DNA of 64,000 bases from Lawsonella clevelandensis (GTDB lineage Bacteria > Actinomycetota > Actinomycetes > Mycobacteriales > Mycobacteriaceae), in NCBI RefSeq assembly GCF_001293125.1, contig NZ_CP009312.1, positions 1,339,447 to 1,403,446 on the forward strand, in the 5' to 3' direction. Numbering within the stretch: the first letter of the stretch is position 1; every line of letters starts with the position of its first letter. Made by a program: the position numbers and the translations under genes. This document shows positions 8,672 to 16,229 of the stretch, piece after piece. The notes beneath the pieces are model-generated. The model did no database searches, was not told where the DNA came from, and worked only from the letters and a program-made list of their open reading frames with translations.

Positions 8672-11278
8672 CTATCGGCCGGGGACGGTGGCAACAATGC
8701 GCTTCACCGTGCGGTTGCGAACATTCTTGCGATGTTGCTTCCGGTCTCTCTTAGTGAAGTGATCCTCGGCGAAGCGGTCACGCTCCTCGCAGAGGTAGTC
8801 GATGGCAGCCGCGGCAATGAGTTCATTGTCCACACGGTACTGTGCGGCTGTCTCGCCCTCGCCTACCTTGACCGTGATGATCTCGGTAGCGGGGCAGGCG
8901 AGGCGGGCCGGCAGGCCGGTGAAGATGTGCTCGTCGGTAACGTCATCACCTAGGTAAAGAACAGCATCCGCGCCCTTTTCCCAACGCTTCGCGATGGATT
9001 CCAGTGCCGCATCTTTTGTGGCGCTGATGACGGCAAATTCCGACACCATCTTGCCTCGGGCCACGGTGACTCCGGGGATGGCTGCAAGCCGATCTTCCAG
9101 GGCAGCAGCCTGCTTGGCCGCATTTGCGGACTTCTTGGCAGTGCGGATGTGAAGGGCTACCGCATACTTCTTTTCCTCAACGTGGGAGCCGTGGATGAGC
9201 TTGGATGCCTGTTTCACTTCCTCGGTGAGGTGTTTGAGGAGTGCTTCCTGTTCTTTGCTGAGATCCTGCTCTTCATCGGAGATTTCCGCACCGTGCGAGC
9301 CCACTAGGGTGACTTCGCGGCTTACCGGTGCCACCTTGCGGAGGCTGGCAAGGTCGCGGCCACTGACTATGGCGGCCTTGGTGTGGGGGACATCTGCGAG
9401 AATTTCCAGTGCCTCCAGTACGCCGGGGATGGGCGTGGATTTCTTCGGGTTACTCACTAGCGGGGCGAGAGTGCCGTCGAAGTCGGTGGCGACGAGTAGG
9501 TGCCGGCGGGTGGCGGCCTGGTCGAGGGCAACCATCAGCGGAATTGGGATGGAGTGCTTGGCGTTGTTGAGGGCTTCTTCGTCCTTCTGGGACTTCACGG
9601 TGTGGAATCCGGGAGCCCAGAAGGCAAGGATGATAGCGGTAACGATCTGCAGGATGGCCAGCACGATAGAGGCCCACATTTGGCCATCGACGAAGGCGGT
9701 TTGAGCGTCGCTGACCAGTTTTCCAGCGAGTTGCTGTGTCATCGGGTTGTGGGTGAGTTGTTCGGCGACGGATTGGGCGCCTGCGAGGCCACCGGTGATG
9801 GCGTCGTGTGCCTTGGCGCCGCCACCGGGTTGTCCTGCCCCCATCTGTGCAGCCATGTTGAGCGAGTCGCGTACCTTGTTGGCGATGCTCGTCACCTGGT
9901 CACTGTAGAAGGTAGTGAGGATTGAGCCGGTGAGGGCAATGCCAAGGGCGGCACCGATCTCGCGGGCGGCATCGTTGACGGCTGAGGCTACGCCGTACTT
10001 CTTCTCGGGGGTTTGTAGCATGATGGCGGTGGTGGCCGGGGCAGCAGTGAGACCGAGGCCCGTCGCGAAGATGAGCATGTGGACGGTTATGTACCAGTAG
10101 CCGGTATCGCGCGTGACGCCGATCATCATGAGGAGAGCAGCCGCCAGGATAAGGTGACCCAAGACGAGCAGCCACTTCTGGCCGATCTTACGGGTGGCCC
10201 AGATGGAGATGAGGGCGAAGATGATGCAGGGCGGGACTAGAGGTGCCATGGAAAACGCGGATTTAATGGGGCTGTATCCCTGGATGAGCTGCATGAACTG
10301 CACCAGCGTGTAGAAGACACCGAAGGTGGCGGCGAACTGCACGAGGAGGGAGAGGGAACCGGAACCGAATCCGCGGTTGGCGAAGAGTCGGACATCCAAC
10401 AGCGGGTGGTCACACTTTAGCTGCCAGGCGATGAAGCCACTAATGAAGGCGATGGAGGCAATGAAGCACACGATAATGCCGGGGTGGCCCCAGCCTGCTG
10501 TCGGGGCTTCGATAAGGCCCAGTACCAGTAGCGCAATGCCAATGGCGGAGAGGACGGCGCCTAGCGGATCAAAGCGTGGAGGGTTTTTTTCCTTGCTTTC
10601 TTCGATGGTGAAGGAACAGATGGCAATGAGTGTGGCGAAGGCGGCGAGGGCGACGAAGATGCCCTTCCATTCAAACTTCAGCAGGATGACGCCGGAGCCC
10701 ACGAGGCCGAGGACGGCGCCGACGCCAGCACTGGCGCCCCAGATGGCGATGGCGAGAGGACGCCGGCGACTGGGTACTCGGGAGGCCAGAATGGAGAGGG
10801 TGGAGGGCATGACGAAGGCGGCACCCAGGCCGGAGACGGCGCGGGCGGCAATGAGGGCGTTAGCGGTGTCCCACCAGATAGGGACGAGGCAGCCGATGGT
10901 AAAGACGATGAGGCCGCCGATAAAGACGCCTTTACGGCCGAACCGGTCACCGATTGCACCGGCCGGCAGGAGGAGCCCGGCGAGAGCGAGGGTGTAGGCG
11001 TCGACAATCCAGGTGAGCTGGGATTGACTGGCCTTGGCGTCCATGGCGATATCGGGGAGGACGGTGTTAAGAGAGGCCATTGCGGCCATAACGAGGACGA
11101 CACCAAAACACGACACAACGAAGAGCCAGATGTCATCACTAGTGTACTTATCGGGATTCCCGATCCGGTAGAGTTCGCGGAGTTCCTCTCGGTTTTTAAA
11201 CCGAAGCTTTTTCGCGACAGCCTTCTCGCGCTTTGCCTCGAGCGCGATAGCTTTCTCTGGAGTTTGAGAGCGCTTCAT
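8672..11278 (-). CDS. Fusion: DHA2-type MFS transporter + trehalose-6-phosphate phosphatase (OtsB)
   Basis: This is a single 868-residue open frame. Residues 1-48 are a charged cytoplasmic leader. Residues 49-570 form a DHA2-type MFS carrier, with motif A as DRFGRK (111-116), a long run of hydrophobic helices and a Gly/Ala-rich extracytoplasmic loop before the last helix. A short linker follows. From about residue 576 there is a complete HAD phosphatase of the OtsB type, with motif I DFDGT (599-603), motif II region VSGRD (about 638-642), the cap region, and motif IV GDDVTDEH (777-784). The last 27 residues are very basic. OtsB removes phosphate from trehalose 6-phosphate; OtsA is encoded about 1.7 kb upstream. 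In C. glutamicum otsB is a separate gene at this locus. The fusion, and any transport of trehalose, are discussed under findings. The gene has its own probable -10 box (TATAAC) ahead of it. Confidence 0.88.
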   Translation of the reverse strand: MKRSQTPEKAIALEAKREKAVAKKLRFKNREELRELYRIGNPDKYTSDDIWLFVVSCFGVVLVMAAMASLNTVLPDIAMDAKASQSQLTWIVDAYTLALAGLLLPAGAIGDRFGRKGVFIGGLIVFTIGCLVPIWWDTANALIAARAVSGLGAAFVMPSTLSILASRVPSRRRPLAIAIWGASAGVGAVLGLVGSGVILLKFEWKGIFVALAAFATLIAICSFTIEESKEKNPPRFDPLGAVLSAIGIALLVLGLIEAPTAGWGHPGIIVCFIASIAFISGFIAWQLKCDHPLLDVRLFANRGFGSGSLSLLVQFAATFGVFYTLVQFMQLIQGYSPIKSAFSMAPLVPPCIIFALISIWATRKIGQKWLLVLGHLILAAALLMMIGVTRDTGYWYITVHMLIFATGLGLTAAPATTAIMLQTPEKKYGVASAVNDAAREIGAALGIALTGSILTTFYSDQVTSIANKVRDSLNMAAQMGAGQPGGGAKAHDAITGGLAGAQSVAEQLTHNPMTQQLAGKLVSDAQTAFVDGQMWASIVLAILQIVTAIILAFWAPGFHTVKSQKDEEALNNAKHSIPIPLMVALDQAATRRHLLVATDFDGTLAPLVSNPKKSTPIPGVLEALEILADVPHTKAAIVSGRDLASLRKVAPVSREVTLVGSHGAEISDEEQDLSKEQEALLKHLTEEVKQASKLIHGSHVEEKKYAVALHIRTAKKSANAAKQAAALEDRLAAIPGVTVARGKMVSEFAVISATKDAALESIAKRWEKGADAVLYLGDDVTDEHIFTGLPARLACPATEIITVKVGEGETAAQYRVDNELIAAAAIDYLCEERDRFAEDHFTKRDRKQHRKNVRNRTVKRIVATVPGR

Positions 11279-11366
11279 AGTCGTCTTCTATCGGTGTTAT
11301 ATTGTGGATATTTTCCAGCTGTTTCCAGATTAGCGAAGTATGTAATACCCGGCTACGGGTTGCGGC

Positions 11367-12152
11367 CTAGGCTGCTAGACCAGGTAACTGTCCGGAAACT
11401 ATCATGGTGGCAGGGCACTCATTGCCCGTCACATAGGTAGCGTAGGTACCCCATCCGCTGGGGTGAACTTCCACCCAGGTGCGCACACAGGTGCGGGGGT
11501 GGTCGGCGCTGAACGCGGAAGATCCGGCCAGCGCACCTCCCATAGCCGCTACCGGGTCACCAAGGATGGGGACGGCTGAGCCGGCTTGGGTCATCTTTTC
11601 GCCAATCTGTTTTTTGTGCAGTTGCACAGTTTGTTCACGGGTCAAGCTGACCACGATGATGAAAGGCTTGATGGGGCCGGCGGGACTCATGACAGGCACC
11701 CCGAGCGGGGCGTATTTACTGTCGAGGTTGGTTTGGGGCAGGACGCTGCCAGGCTGGATGGGAGCGGGGTAGGCAAGAATGGGAGTGCTGGGAATCACCT
11801 GGGGAGGAGTGGCGGGACTGACAGTCCGACTACCGTTCGGGAGAGCGGGAGTGAGCGCGATGGTGCTGCCGTCGGATCGGGTGGAGAGAGTATCGTCCGA
11901 GGCGTTGGGAGTGGTGGCAGGAGCAGCACCTTCACCATTCTGTTGGGTGGTGGAGGTGACGGTGGAGGAGGACTGAGGGGCGGGGGAGTTGGTTGAGTCG
12001 TCGCAGCCGCATCCACTCAGCATGGTGGTACCGACCAGGGCGGTGGCAACCAGTGCGGTGATGGGTGCACGGAAGCGTCGTTGGCGTCGGCTTGCGGGGA
12101 TGGGGTGCACCTGGGAAGCGGAACTCAACGGGCTGCGGCGATTGCGGAACAT
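11367..12152 (-). CDS. Putative lipoprotein of unknown function
   Basis: I do not recognise a family for this 261-residue protein. A basic N-terminus (about 30 residues) leads to a hydrophobic segment and the lipobox LSGC, with Cys48 the likely lipidated residue, so it should be anchored outside the membrane. Residues 52-140 are low-complexity Ser/Thr/Pro. The C-terminal half looks folded (PFIIVVSLTREQTVQLHKKQ) and ends with a Cys pair (RTCVRTWVEVHP ... GNECPATM) that may form a disulfide. AGGAG lies upstream of the ATG. It is placed between the otsA unit and mfs-otsB, 88 bp before the latter, so a role linked to trehalose or the envelope is possible but unproven. Confidence 0.75.
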   Translation of the reverse strand: MFRNRRSPLSSASQVHPIPASRRQRRFRAPITALVATALVGTTMLSGCGCDDSTNSPAPQSSSTVTSTTQQNGEGAAPATTPNASDDTLSTRSDGSTIALTPALPNGSRTVSPATPPQVIPSTPILAYPAPIQPGSVLPQTNLDSKYAPLGVPVMSPAGPIKPFIIVVSLTREQTVQLHKKQIGEKMTQAGSAVPILGDPVAAMGGALAGSSAFSADHPRTCVRTWVEVHPSGWGTYATYVTGNECPATMIVSGQLPGLAA

Positions 12153-12240
12153 GGGACTCCTGAGAACTGGTTGTTAGCCCTAATGCTACTGGAGGGGGAG
12201 TATCTCTACGCGGTGTCTCGTCCGTAATTTAGCTTTCAAA

Positions 12241-12273
12241 ATGGGGTCCTGCAGGTGAACTGCAGGACCCCAT
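12241..12273 (-). terminator. Terminator of the otsA operon
   Basis: A perfect 14-bp inverted repeat with a 5-nt loop starts 14 bp after the regulator stop codon. Read leftward it is followed by ATTTTGAAAG. It separates the otsA-regulator transcript from the lipoprotein gene. Confidence 0.85.
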
Positions 12274-12286
12274 GGCGAAGAGTTTT

Positions 12287-12988
12287 TTAGACGACGTTGG
12301 TGAACGCTTTGGGAAGGAATTGCACGCAACTGGTGCCATCCTCCCGGCTGACGGTCTTGCAATCGTCCAGGCTGTGTCCGGTTCCCTCGACCACGCCACG
12401 CAGGACACCAGCGTGAATCTCGGAGAGCAGGTTGCAGCGGATTTTATCCTCCAGTCCCAGTGGGCAGCTACCCAGCGTGAGAGTATTGGAGGAACTGTGC
12501 CAGGATGCGTCGAAGCCCCAGTCTTGAGCAAGTCGCAGGAGCTCGAGGTAGAGCGGACGTTCCGAGTTGAGGGTGGTCGCCAGGTACCGTCCCATCTTCT
12601 CTCCCATTCGGCGGGCCTCCACTTCGGGGAGGGGGGAGGTCTCGTCGAGGTGATCGAGCAGCATGACGATGAGGGCGTTGGAGGTGCGACGATCCGGAGT
12701 GTCGGTGTCGCCCGGCGGTGTCATGTAGGCGATGGCTGGCCGGCCTCGCCCCGCATGCGGCACGGTTTTACGGATCAGAAGGCCTGCCTCGACCAGGGCG
12801 GCGAGGTGGTCTCTGATGGTATTGAGATGAAGATGGAGTTCGCTGGCGATTTCCCGGGGTTGCATCGGCGCATCTGCCTCTCGGATTGTGTCGAGAATCA
12901 GTTTGCGGCGCGGCGGGAGCTCATTTCCAGCAGGGTTTGCAGGGGGGAAGGGGTATCCCGGACTCTGCACTGCGCCAAGCTTGGCCAT
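12287..12988 (-). CDS. Winged-helix transcriptional regulator with four C-terminal cysteines
   Basis: This protein has 233 residues. An ArsR/COG2345-like winged helix lies at residues 28-90 (REIASELHLHLNTIRDHLAALVEAGL is the reader-helix region, followed by the wing RGRPAIAY). The C-terminal domain holds Cys at 175, 185, 210 and 221, in the arrangement C-x9-C-x24-C-x10-C, with His192 and His205 between them. Related COG2345/SufR-type regulators use such cysteines to hold an iron-sulfur cluster; here that is inference. Its ATG lies 3 bp after the otsA stop, and its ribosome site (AAAGGAA) is inside the end of otsA, so the two are translationally coupled. Targets are unknown; self-control of the trehalose operon is the simple guess. 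Confidence 0.82.
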   Translation of the reverse strand: MAKLGAVQSPGYPFPPANPAGNELPPRRKLILDTIREADAPMQPREIASELHLHLNTIRDHLAALVEAGLLIRKTVPHAGRGRPAIAYMTPPGDTDTPDRRTSNALIVMLLDHLDETSPLPEVEARRMGEKMGRYLATTLNSERPLYLELLRLAQDWGFDASWHSSSNTLTLGSCPLGLEDKIRCNLLSEIHAGVLRGVVEGTGHSLDDCKTVSREDGTSCVQFLPKAFTNVV

Positions 12989-12991
12989 TAC

Positions 12992-14536
12992 CTATTCCTT
13001 TAATTGGGTATTCACTTTAGGCGTCGAGTTCTCTGGGAGAGCATCTAAGAACGAACGAGCCCACCGGTTGACATCGTGAGTGAGAACCTGGCGACGGAGA
13101 GCCCGCATACGGCGGCGGCGATCCTCGTCGGGGTCCGTGAGCGCACTCATAATCGCATCTTTCACACCTTCGATGTCGTAAGGATTACATAAGTATGCAG
13201 ATCGTAATTCACGGGCTGCACCTGCGAACTCGGATAATACCAGAGCTCCGTTACCATTGGTGGTAGCCGCTACATATTCTTTGCATACAAGGTTCATGCC
13301 GTCTTTCAGCGGGGTCACAAGCATGACATCCGCACTGCGGTACAGTGCCAGCAGCTCTTCAAATACAGCAGATTGATGCAGGTAAGATACCACGGGTTTG
13401 CCGACAGTACCGAACTCGCCATTAATACGAGCTACCTTCTCCTCCACCCGGGAGCGCAACTCCCGGTAGGCGTCTACGCGCTCCCGGCTGGGGGTGGCCA
13501 TTTGCACAAAGACGAACTTGTCAGGATCAATCCGGCCTTCTTTGAGAAGCTGATGAAGTGCTTCCAGTCGCACCTCAATGCCCTTGGTGTAGTCCAGGCG
13601 GTCTACACCCAACGCAAGTTTCTCAGGGTTGCCGAGGCTGCGGCGCAGTTCCAGACCACGACGGCGGATGGTCTGTTTGCGGGCGGTGGAGTTGAAACTG
13701 GGGGAGTCGATGGAGATGGGGAAGGCGCCTACGCGGACAGAGCGGAGTCCGCCTTCACCATCGGGGACAGCCACTTCACCGTAGTGGCCAGGGGTGTTGA
13801 TTTGGCCGCGGGTGATGGCGTGCTTGCGGCGGACGAAGGTGAGCCGCTGGAAGTTGACGGCGTCGTGGGGCAGGTGGAAGCCCACCAAGTCCGCACCGAG
13901 CAGGCCGTCGATGATCTCGTCGCGCCACGGCAGCTGGTCGAATAGCTCCAGCGGTGGGAAGGGGATGTGGAGGAAGAAACCGATGCGTACGTCGGGGCGA
14001 AGCTCCCGCAGCATTTGCGGCACCAGCTGCAGTTGGTAGTCGTTCACCCAGACCATGCCGTTGGGGGCGGCCACTTCGGCGGCTCGCTCGGCGAAGCGTC
14101 GGTTCACTTTCTGGTAGCTTTGCCACCAGTCTTCCCGGTAGGTCGGGGGGACGATGCAGTTGTGGTAGAGGGGCCACAAGGTGTCGTTGGAGAAGCCTTC
14201 GTAATAGTGTTGAACTTCGTCGGCACTGAGGGCGAGGGGGACGACGGTACTGCCATTCTGTTCGAAGGGTTCGGGGGCTGCGTCGGGGACGCCGGGCCAG
14301 CCGATCCAGGCACCGTGGTTTTTGCGGAGAATGGGTTCGAGAGCGGTGACGAGTCCACCGGGGCTGCGCTTCCACTCTTGGGAGCCGTCTTCATTGGTGA
14401 CGAGGTCGGTGGGAAGCCGGTTGGCAACGACGAGGAAGTCGGCACACTTAGTGGCGTCGACGTGTTTGACGTCAGCGACGTCGACGGTGTTCTGGGAGCT
14501 TTCTGCGGTTTCGTTCTGGTCGTTAGTGCCCGTCAT
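12992..14536 (-). CDS. otsA: Trehalose-6-phosphate synthase
   Basis: This GT20 glycosyltransferase of 514 residues joins UDP- or ADP-glucose to glucose 6-phosphate, giving trehalose 6-phosphate in the cytosol. Family features in order are [11 protein letters not shown] (about 34-44), [57 protein letters not shown], and the C-terminal [15 protein letters not shown] with SEFAGAA. GGAG sits 8 bp ahead of the ATG and lies inside the end of the preceding small gene. The first 30 residues are a Thr/Asp-rich extension. The product is the substrate of the OtsB domain of the MFS fusion encoded downstream on the same strand. Trehalose is needed for mycolate carriers in this order. Confidence 0.95.
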   Translation of the reverse strand: MTGTNDQNETAESSQNTVDVADVKHVDATKCADFLVVANRLPTDLVTNEDGSQEWKRSPGGLVTALEPILRKNHGAWIGWPGVPDAAPEPFEQNGSTVVPLALSADEVQHYYEGFSNDTLWPLYHNCIVPPTYREDWWQSYQKVNRRFAERAAEVAAPNGMVWVNDYQLQLVPQMLRELRPDVRIGFFLHIPFPPLELFDQLPWRDEIIDGLLGADLVGFHLPHDAVNFQRLTFVRRKHAITRGQINTPGHYGEVAVPDGEGGLRSVRVGAFPISIDSPSFNSTARKQTIRRRGLELRRSLGNPEKLALGVDRLDYTKGIEVRLEALHQLLKEGRIDPDKFVFVQMATPSRERVDAYRELRSRVEEKVARINGEFGTVGKPVVSYLHQSAVFEELLALYRSADVMLVTPLKDGMNLVCKEYVAATTNGNGALVLSEFAGAARELRSAYLCNPYDIEGVKDAIMSALTDPDEDRRRRMRALRRQVLTHDVNRWARSFLDALPENSTPKVNTQLKE

Positions 14537-14538
14537 AG

Positions 14539-14712
14539 TTACTCCTCTGAGTCGGGCAGTCCCACCCCAAGCATGTTCATGAGTTCGAGGCTTTCCTCGG
14601 GGTTCTCCGCGTAGCCAGCGACGACGCGGCGGGCACGACGAGCTGTTTCCTCTTCCAGAGGGCCGTAGTTGTCGTGGTTGGTATGCGTGATATCGCTAGT
14701 CTTCGGAGGCAT
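14539..14712 (-). CDS. Small conserved-looking protein coupled to otsA (57 aa)
   Basis: This short gene reads from ATG at 14712 to TAA at 14539, two bases before the otsA ATG. A strong ribosome site (AAGGAAAG) lies 8 bp upstream. The product is acidic at its ends with a basic middle ([22 protein letters not shown]) and finishes [16 protein letters not shown]. No signal peptide or membrane helix is present. Codon use matches its neighbours. The ribosome site for otsA lies within its last codons, so it is the first gene of the otsA operon. Its function is unknown; I only recall that short proteins ending in a similar MLGL-type helix are common in actinobacteria. Confidence 0.7.
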   Translation of the reverse strand: MPPKTSDITHTNHDNYGPLEEETARRARRVVAGYAENPEESLELMNMLGVGLPDSEE

Positions 14713-14842
14713 AAACACTTTCCTTAGATGAGTGTGTAATTAGTTACATGGTAGGTGAGTGAACTGCTTTTTCCCAGTGAGGAGAAAGAGTTCGTGAAAT
14801 TCCTGTCTGACGGGCTTTATCCATTAGGATAGGGAAAGCCTT

Positions 14843-14918
14843 GCTAGAGTGGCGCAATTGGTAGCGCACCCGACTTGTAATCGGAAGGTTGCGGGTTCAA
14901 GTCCCGTCTCTAGCTCCA
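14843..14918 (+). tRNA. tRNA-Thr (anticodon TGT)
   Basis: The full cloverleaf can be drawn: acceptor stem GCTAGAG pairing with CTCTAGC (14908-14914), a D arm GCGC...GCGC, an anticodon stem CCGA/TCGG around CTTGTAA giving anticodon TGT, and a T arm CGGG-TTCAAGT-CCCG. The 3' CCA is encoded (14916-14918). A -10 box TAGGAT lies at 14825-14830. Confidence 0.95.
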
Positions 14919-14930
14919 GAAGTAATAACA

Positions 14931-14965
14931 CTGTGGGGCGCTCCGTGCGATGGAGCGCCCCACAG
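14931..14965. terminator. Terminator after tRNA-Thr
   Basis: A perfect 14-bp GC-rich stem (CTGTGGGGCGCTCC) with a 7-nt loop lies between the tRNA and the convergent membrane-protein gene. It lacks a long T run but probably serves both directions. Confidence 0.75.
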
Positions 14966-15006
14966 TCGTATGGTCACTACGGTGTTTTGTCGGGGGTGGG
15001 TCGGTA

Positions 15007-15822
15007 TTAGGCAGCGGGGGTAACGGTGGCGGTGCTGGTGGCACCCGCAGTGTCAGAGGCGGACCCGGTGGCTGGCCCCGTCGTAGTAGGCTGCGGCGAT
15101 TGCTGTACGAGTAATTGCTTGCACTCGGAGAGGTTTTCGATGCGTTCGCGGGTCTTCTTATTGCCCATGCCGATGGCGGAGGTGGATTTGGAGACTGCCT
15201 TGGAGTAGCGCTCGTAGACGCTCTTCAGTGCGGCGGCCAGTTCATCCATTTCCGCCTGGGTGCGGATGGGGTGGGCTCGCAATTGCTTGGCGCGCTCGGT
15301 AAAGACCTTGTCACCTTCGCGCAGCACATTCACCAGGTTCTGCAGGTCCTTCTTCTGTTTTTCGGAACCCTTCATCATCACCGAGCTGGTGTTGAGGGTG
15401 AGGGCGGCGTCGCGGAAGTCGGCGGCTTGCCGTTCCAGGGTGGAGCTCAGCCGGTCGAGATATGTCTCGGTGTTTTCCCCTTTGTTGATGTTAATGGCGT
15501 CGGCATCCGCCACGATGGTGTTGTGGACGGGGCAGAAGCTGGTCCAGAATCCGAGGATGGAGGTGGCCGGCAGGGCCTCGGGGGTTTCCCGGCTGTCTGG
15601 ACGGTTATCGACGAAGGTGGTGATCGCCAGGATGAGGATGATGACGAGTCCGAAGGCGAGCCCTGCAAAGATCTTCTTGCGCCGGGCGGAGCGGTATTCG
15701 GAGGATTCCTCCTGCGGTGCCGCGTCCTGTGCCGGGGTAAGGGAGGGGGCACCGGGGCGTCCGGTGGGCTTGTCCTGCTGTGGACGGTTCGGCTGGACGG
15801 GGGGCTGTGCTGGAGTTGTCAT
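15007..15822 (-). CDS. Single-pass membrane protein of unknown function
   Basis: I do not recognise a named family for this 271-residue protein. Residues 1-48 are a Pro/Gln-rich cytoplasmic tail ending in SARRKK. One membrane helix follows (IFAGLAFGLVIILILAITTF, about 51-70). The outside part is mostly charged helices (about residues 90-240), with one Cys near FWTSFCPVHN and one near NLSECKQLL. The C-terminus is a low-complexity Thr/Ser/Ala tail. By positive-inside logic the helical domain faces outward. It appears to be a single-gene unit ending at the shared terminator. Confidence 0.75.
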   Translation of the reverse strand: MTTPAQPPVQPNRPQQDKPTGRPGAPSLTPAQDAAPQEESSEYRSARRKKIFAGLAFGLVIILILAITTFVDNRPDSRETPEALPATSILGFWTSFCPVHNTIVADADAININKGENTETYLDRLSSTLERQAADFRDAALTLNTSSVMMKGSEKQKKDLQNLVNVLREGDKVFTERAKQLRAHPIRTQAEMDELAAALKSVYERYSKAVSKSTSAIGMGNKKTRERIENLSECKQLLVQQSPQPTTTGPATGSASDTAGATSTATVTPAA

Positions 15823-15882
15823 GATTCCTCGGTCATCGTGGGTACGCAGTAATGGGTGATAATGGTGTCCGCTGCCCTTATC

Positions 15883-16215
15883 TTAGAGGAAAGGCCGACA
15901 TTCTTGCAGCGCGCGGATCCGCTTTGCGGTGCCGGGGGAACCTGTACCCAGGTGGGTGAGTCCCACCGTCAGTTGATCTTCATAAACACGATAAATGGTT
16001 TTCAGTTGGCGAGTTGATACGTAGAGGCCAGGAACGTGGTGGGCCTGCTGGGCGCTGGGGATGGGGGCGGCGGAGATGGCTTGGATGGCTTGGCGGTGAG
16101 CTTCCAGAATCTCTTCGCGGCCGTGTCGCTGACGCAGGGTGGGGTGGTGGAAAGGACAGGAAAAAGGTGGGCAGTTCTCGGGCGAGAACTGCCCACCTGT
16201 GGAGGTTGTGTCCAC
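15883..16215 (-). pseudogene. Probable gene remnant lacking a credible start
   Basis: In the minus strand, the frame ending at 15883 has strong coding character (high third-position GC and sensible codon use) for about 85 codons up to roughly 16150. It contains GREEILEAHRQAIQAI, HHVPGLYVSTRQLKTIY and GTAKRIRALQECRPFL. No ATG, GTG or TTG opens it after the glycosidase terminator; the nearest GTG (16215) lies on the far side of that hairpin. This looks like the 3' end of a gene whose front was lost. I do not recognise the family. A real gene using an unusual start is the alternative. Confidence 0.4.
16165..16198 (-). terminator. Terminator of the GH1 glycosidase gene
   Basis: An inverted repeat of 16 bp per arm is followed, read leftward, by TTTTTCC. 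This is the clearest intrinsic terminator in the window, 32 bp after the glycosidase stop codon. Confidence 0.9.
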
Positions 16216-16229
16216 GTGGGGGTGACTTG

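Noticed and set aside
11300-11312. A TTGTGGATA-like DnaA box
   Set aside because: A single imperfect copy in a promoter; no cluster and no dnaA/dnaN nearby, so not an origin.
14843-14965. Phage or island attachment site at tRNA-Thr
   Set aside because: No duplicated 3' tRNA end, integrase or compositional break was seen on either side.
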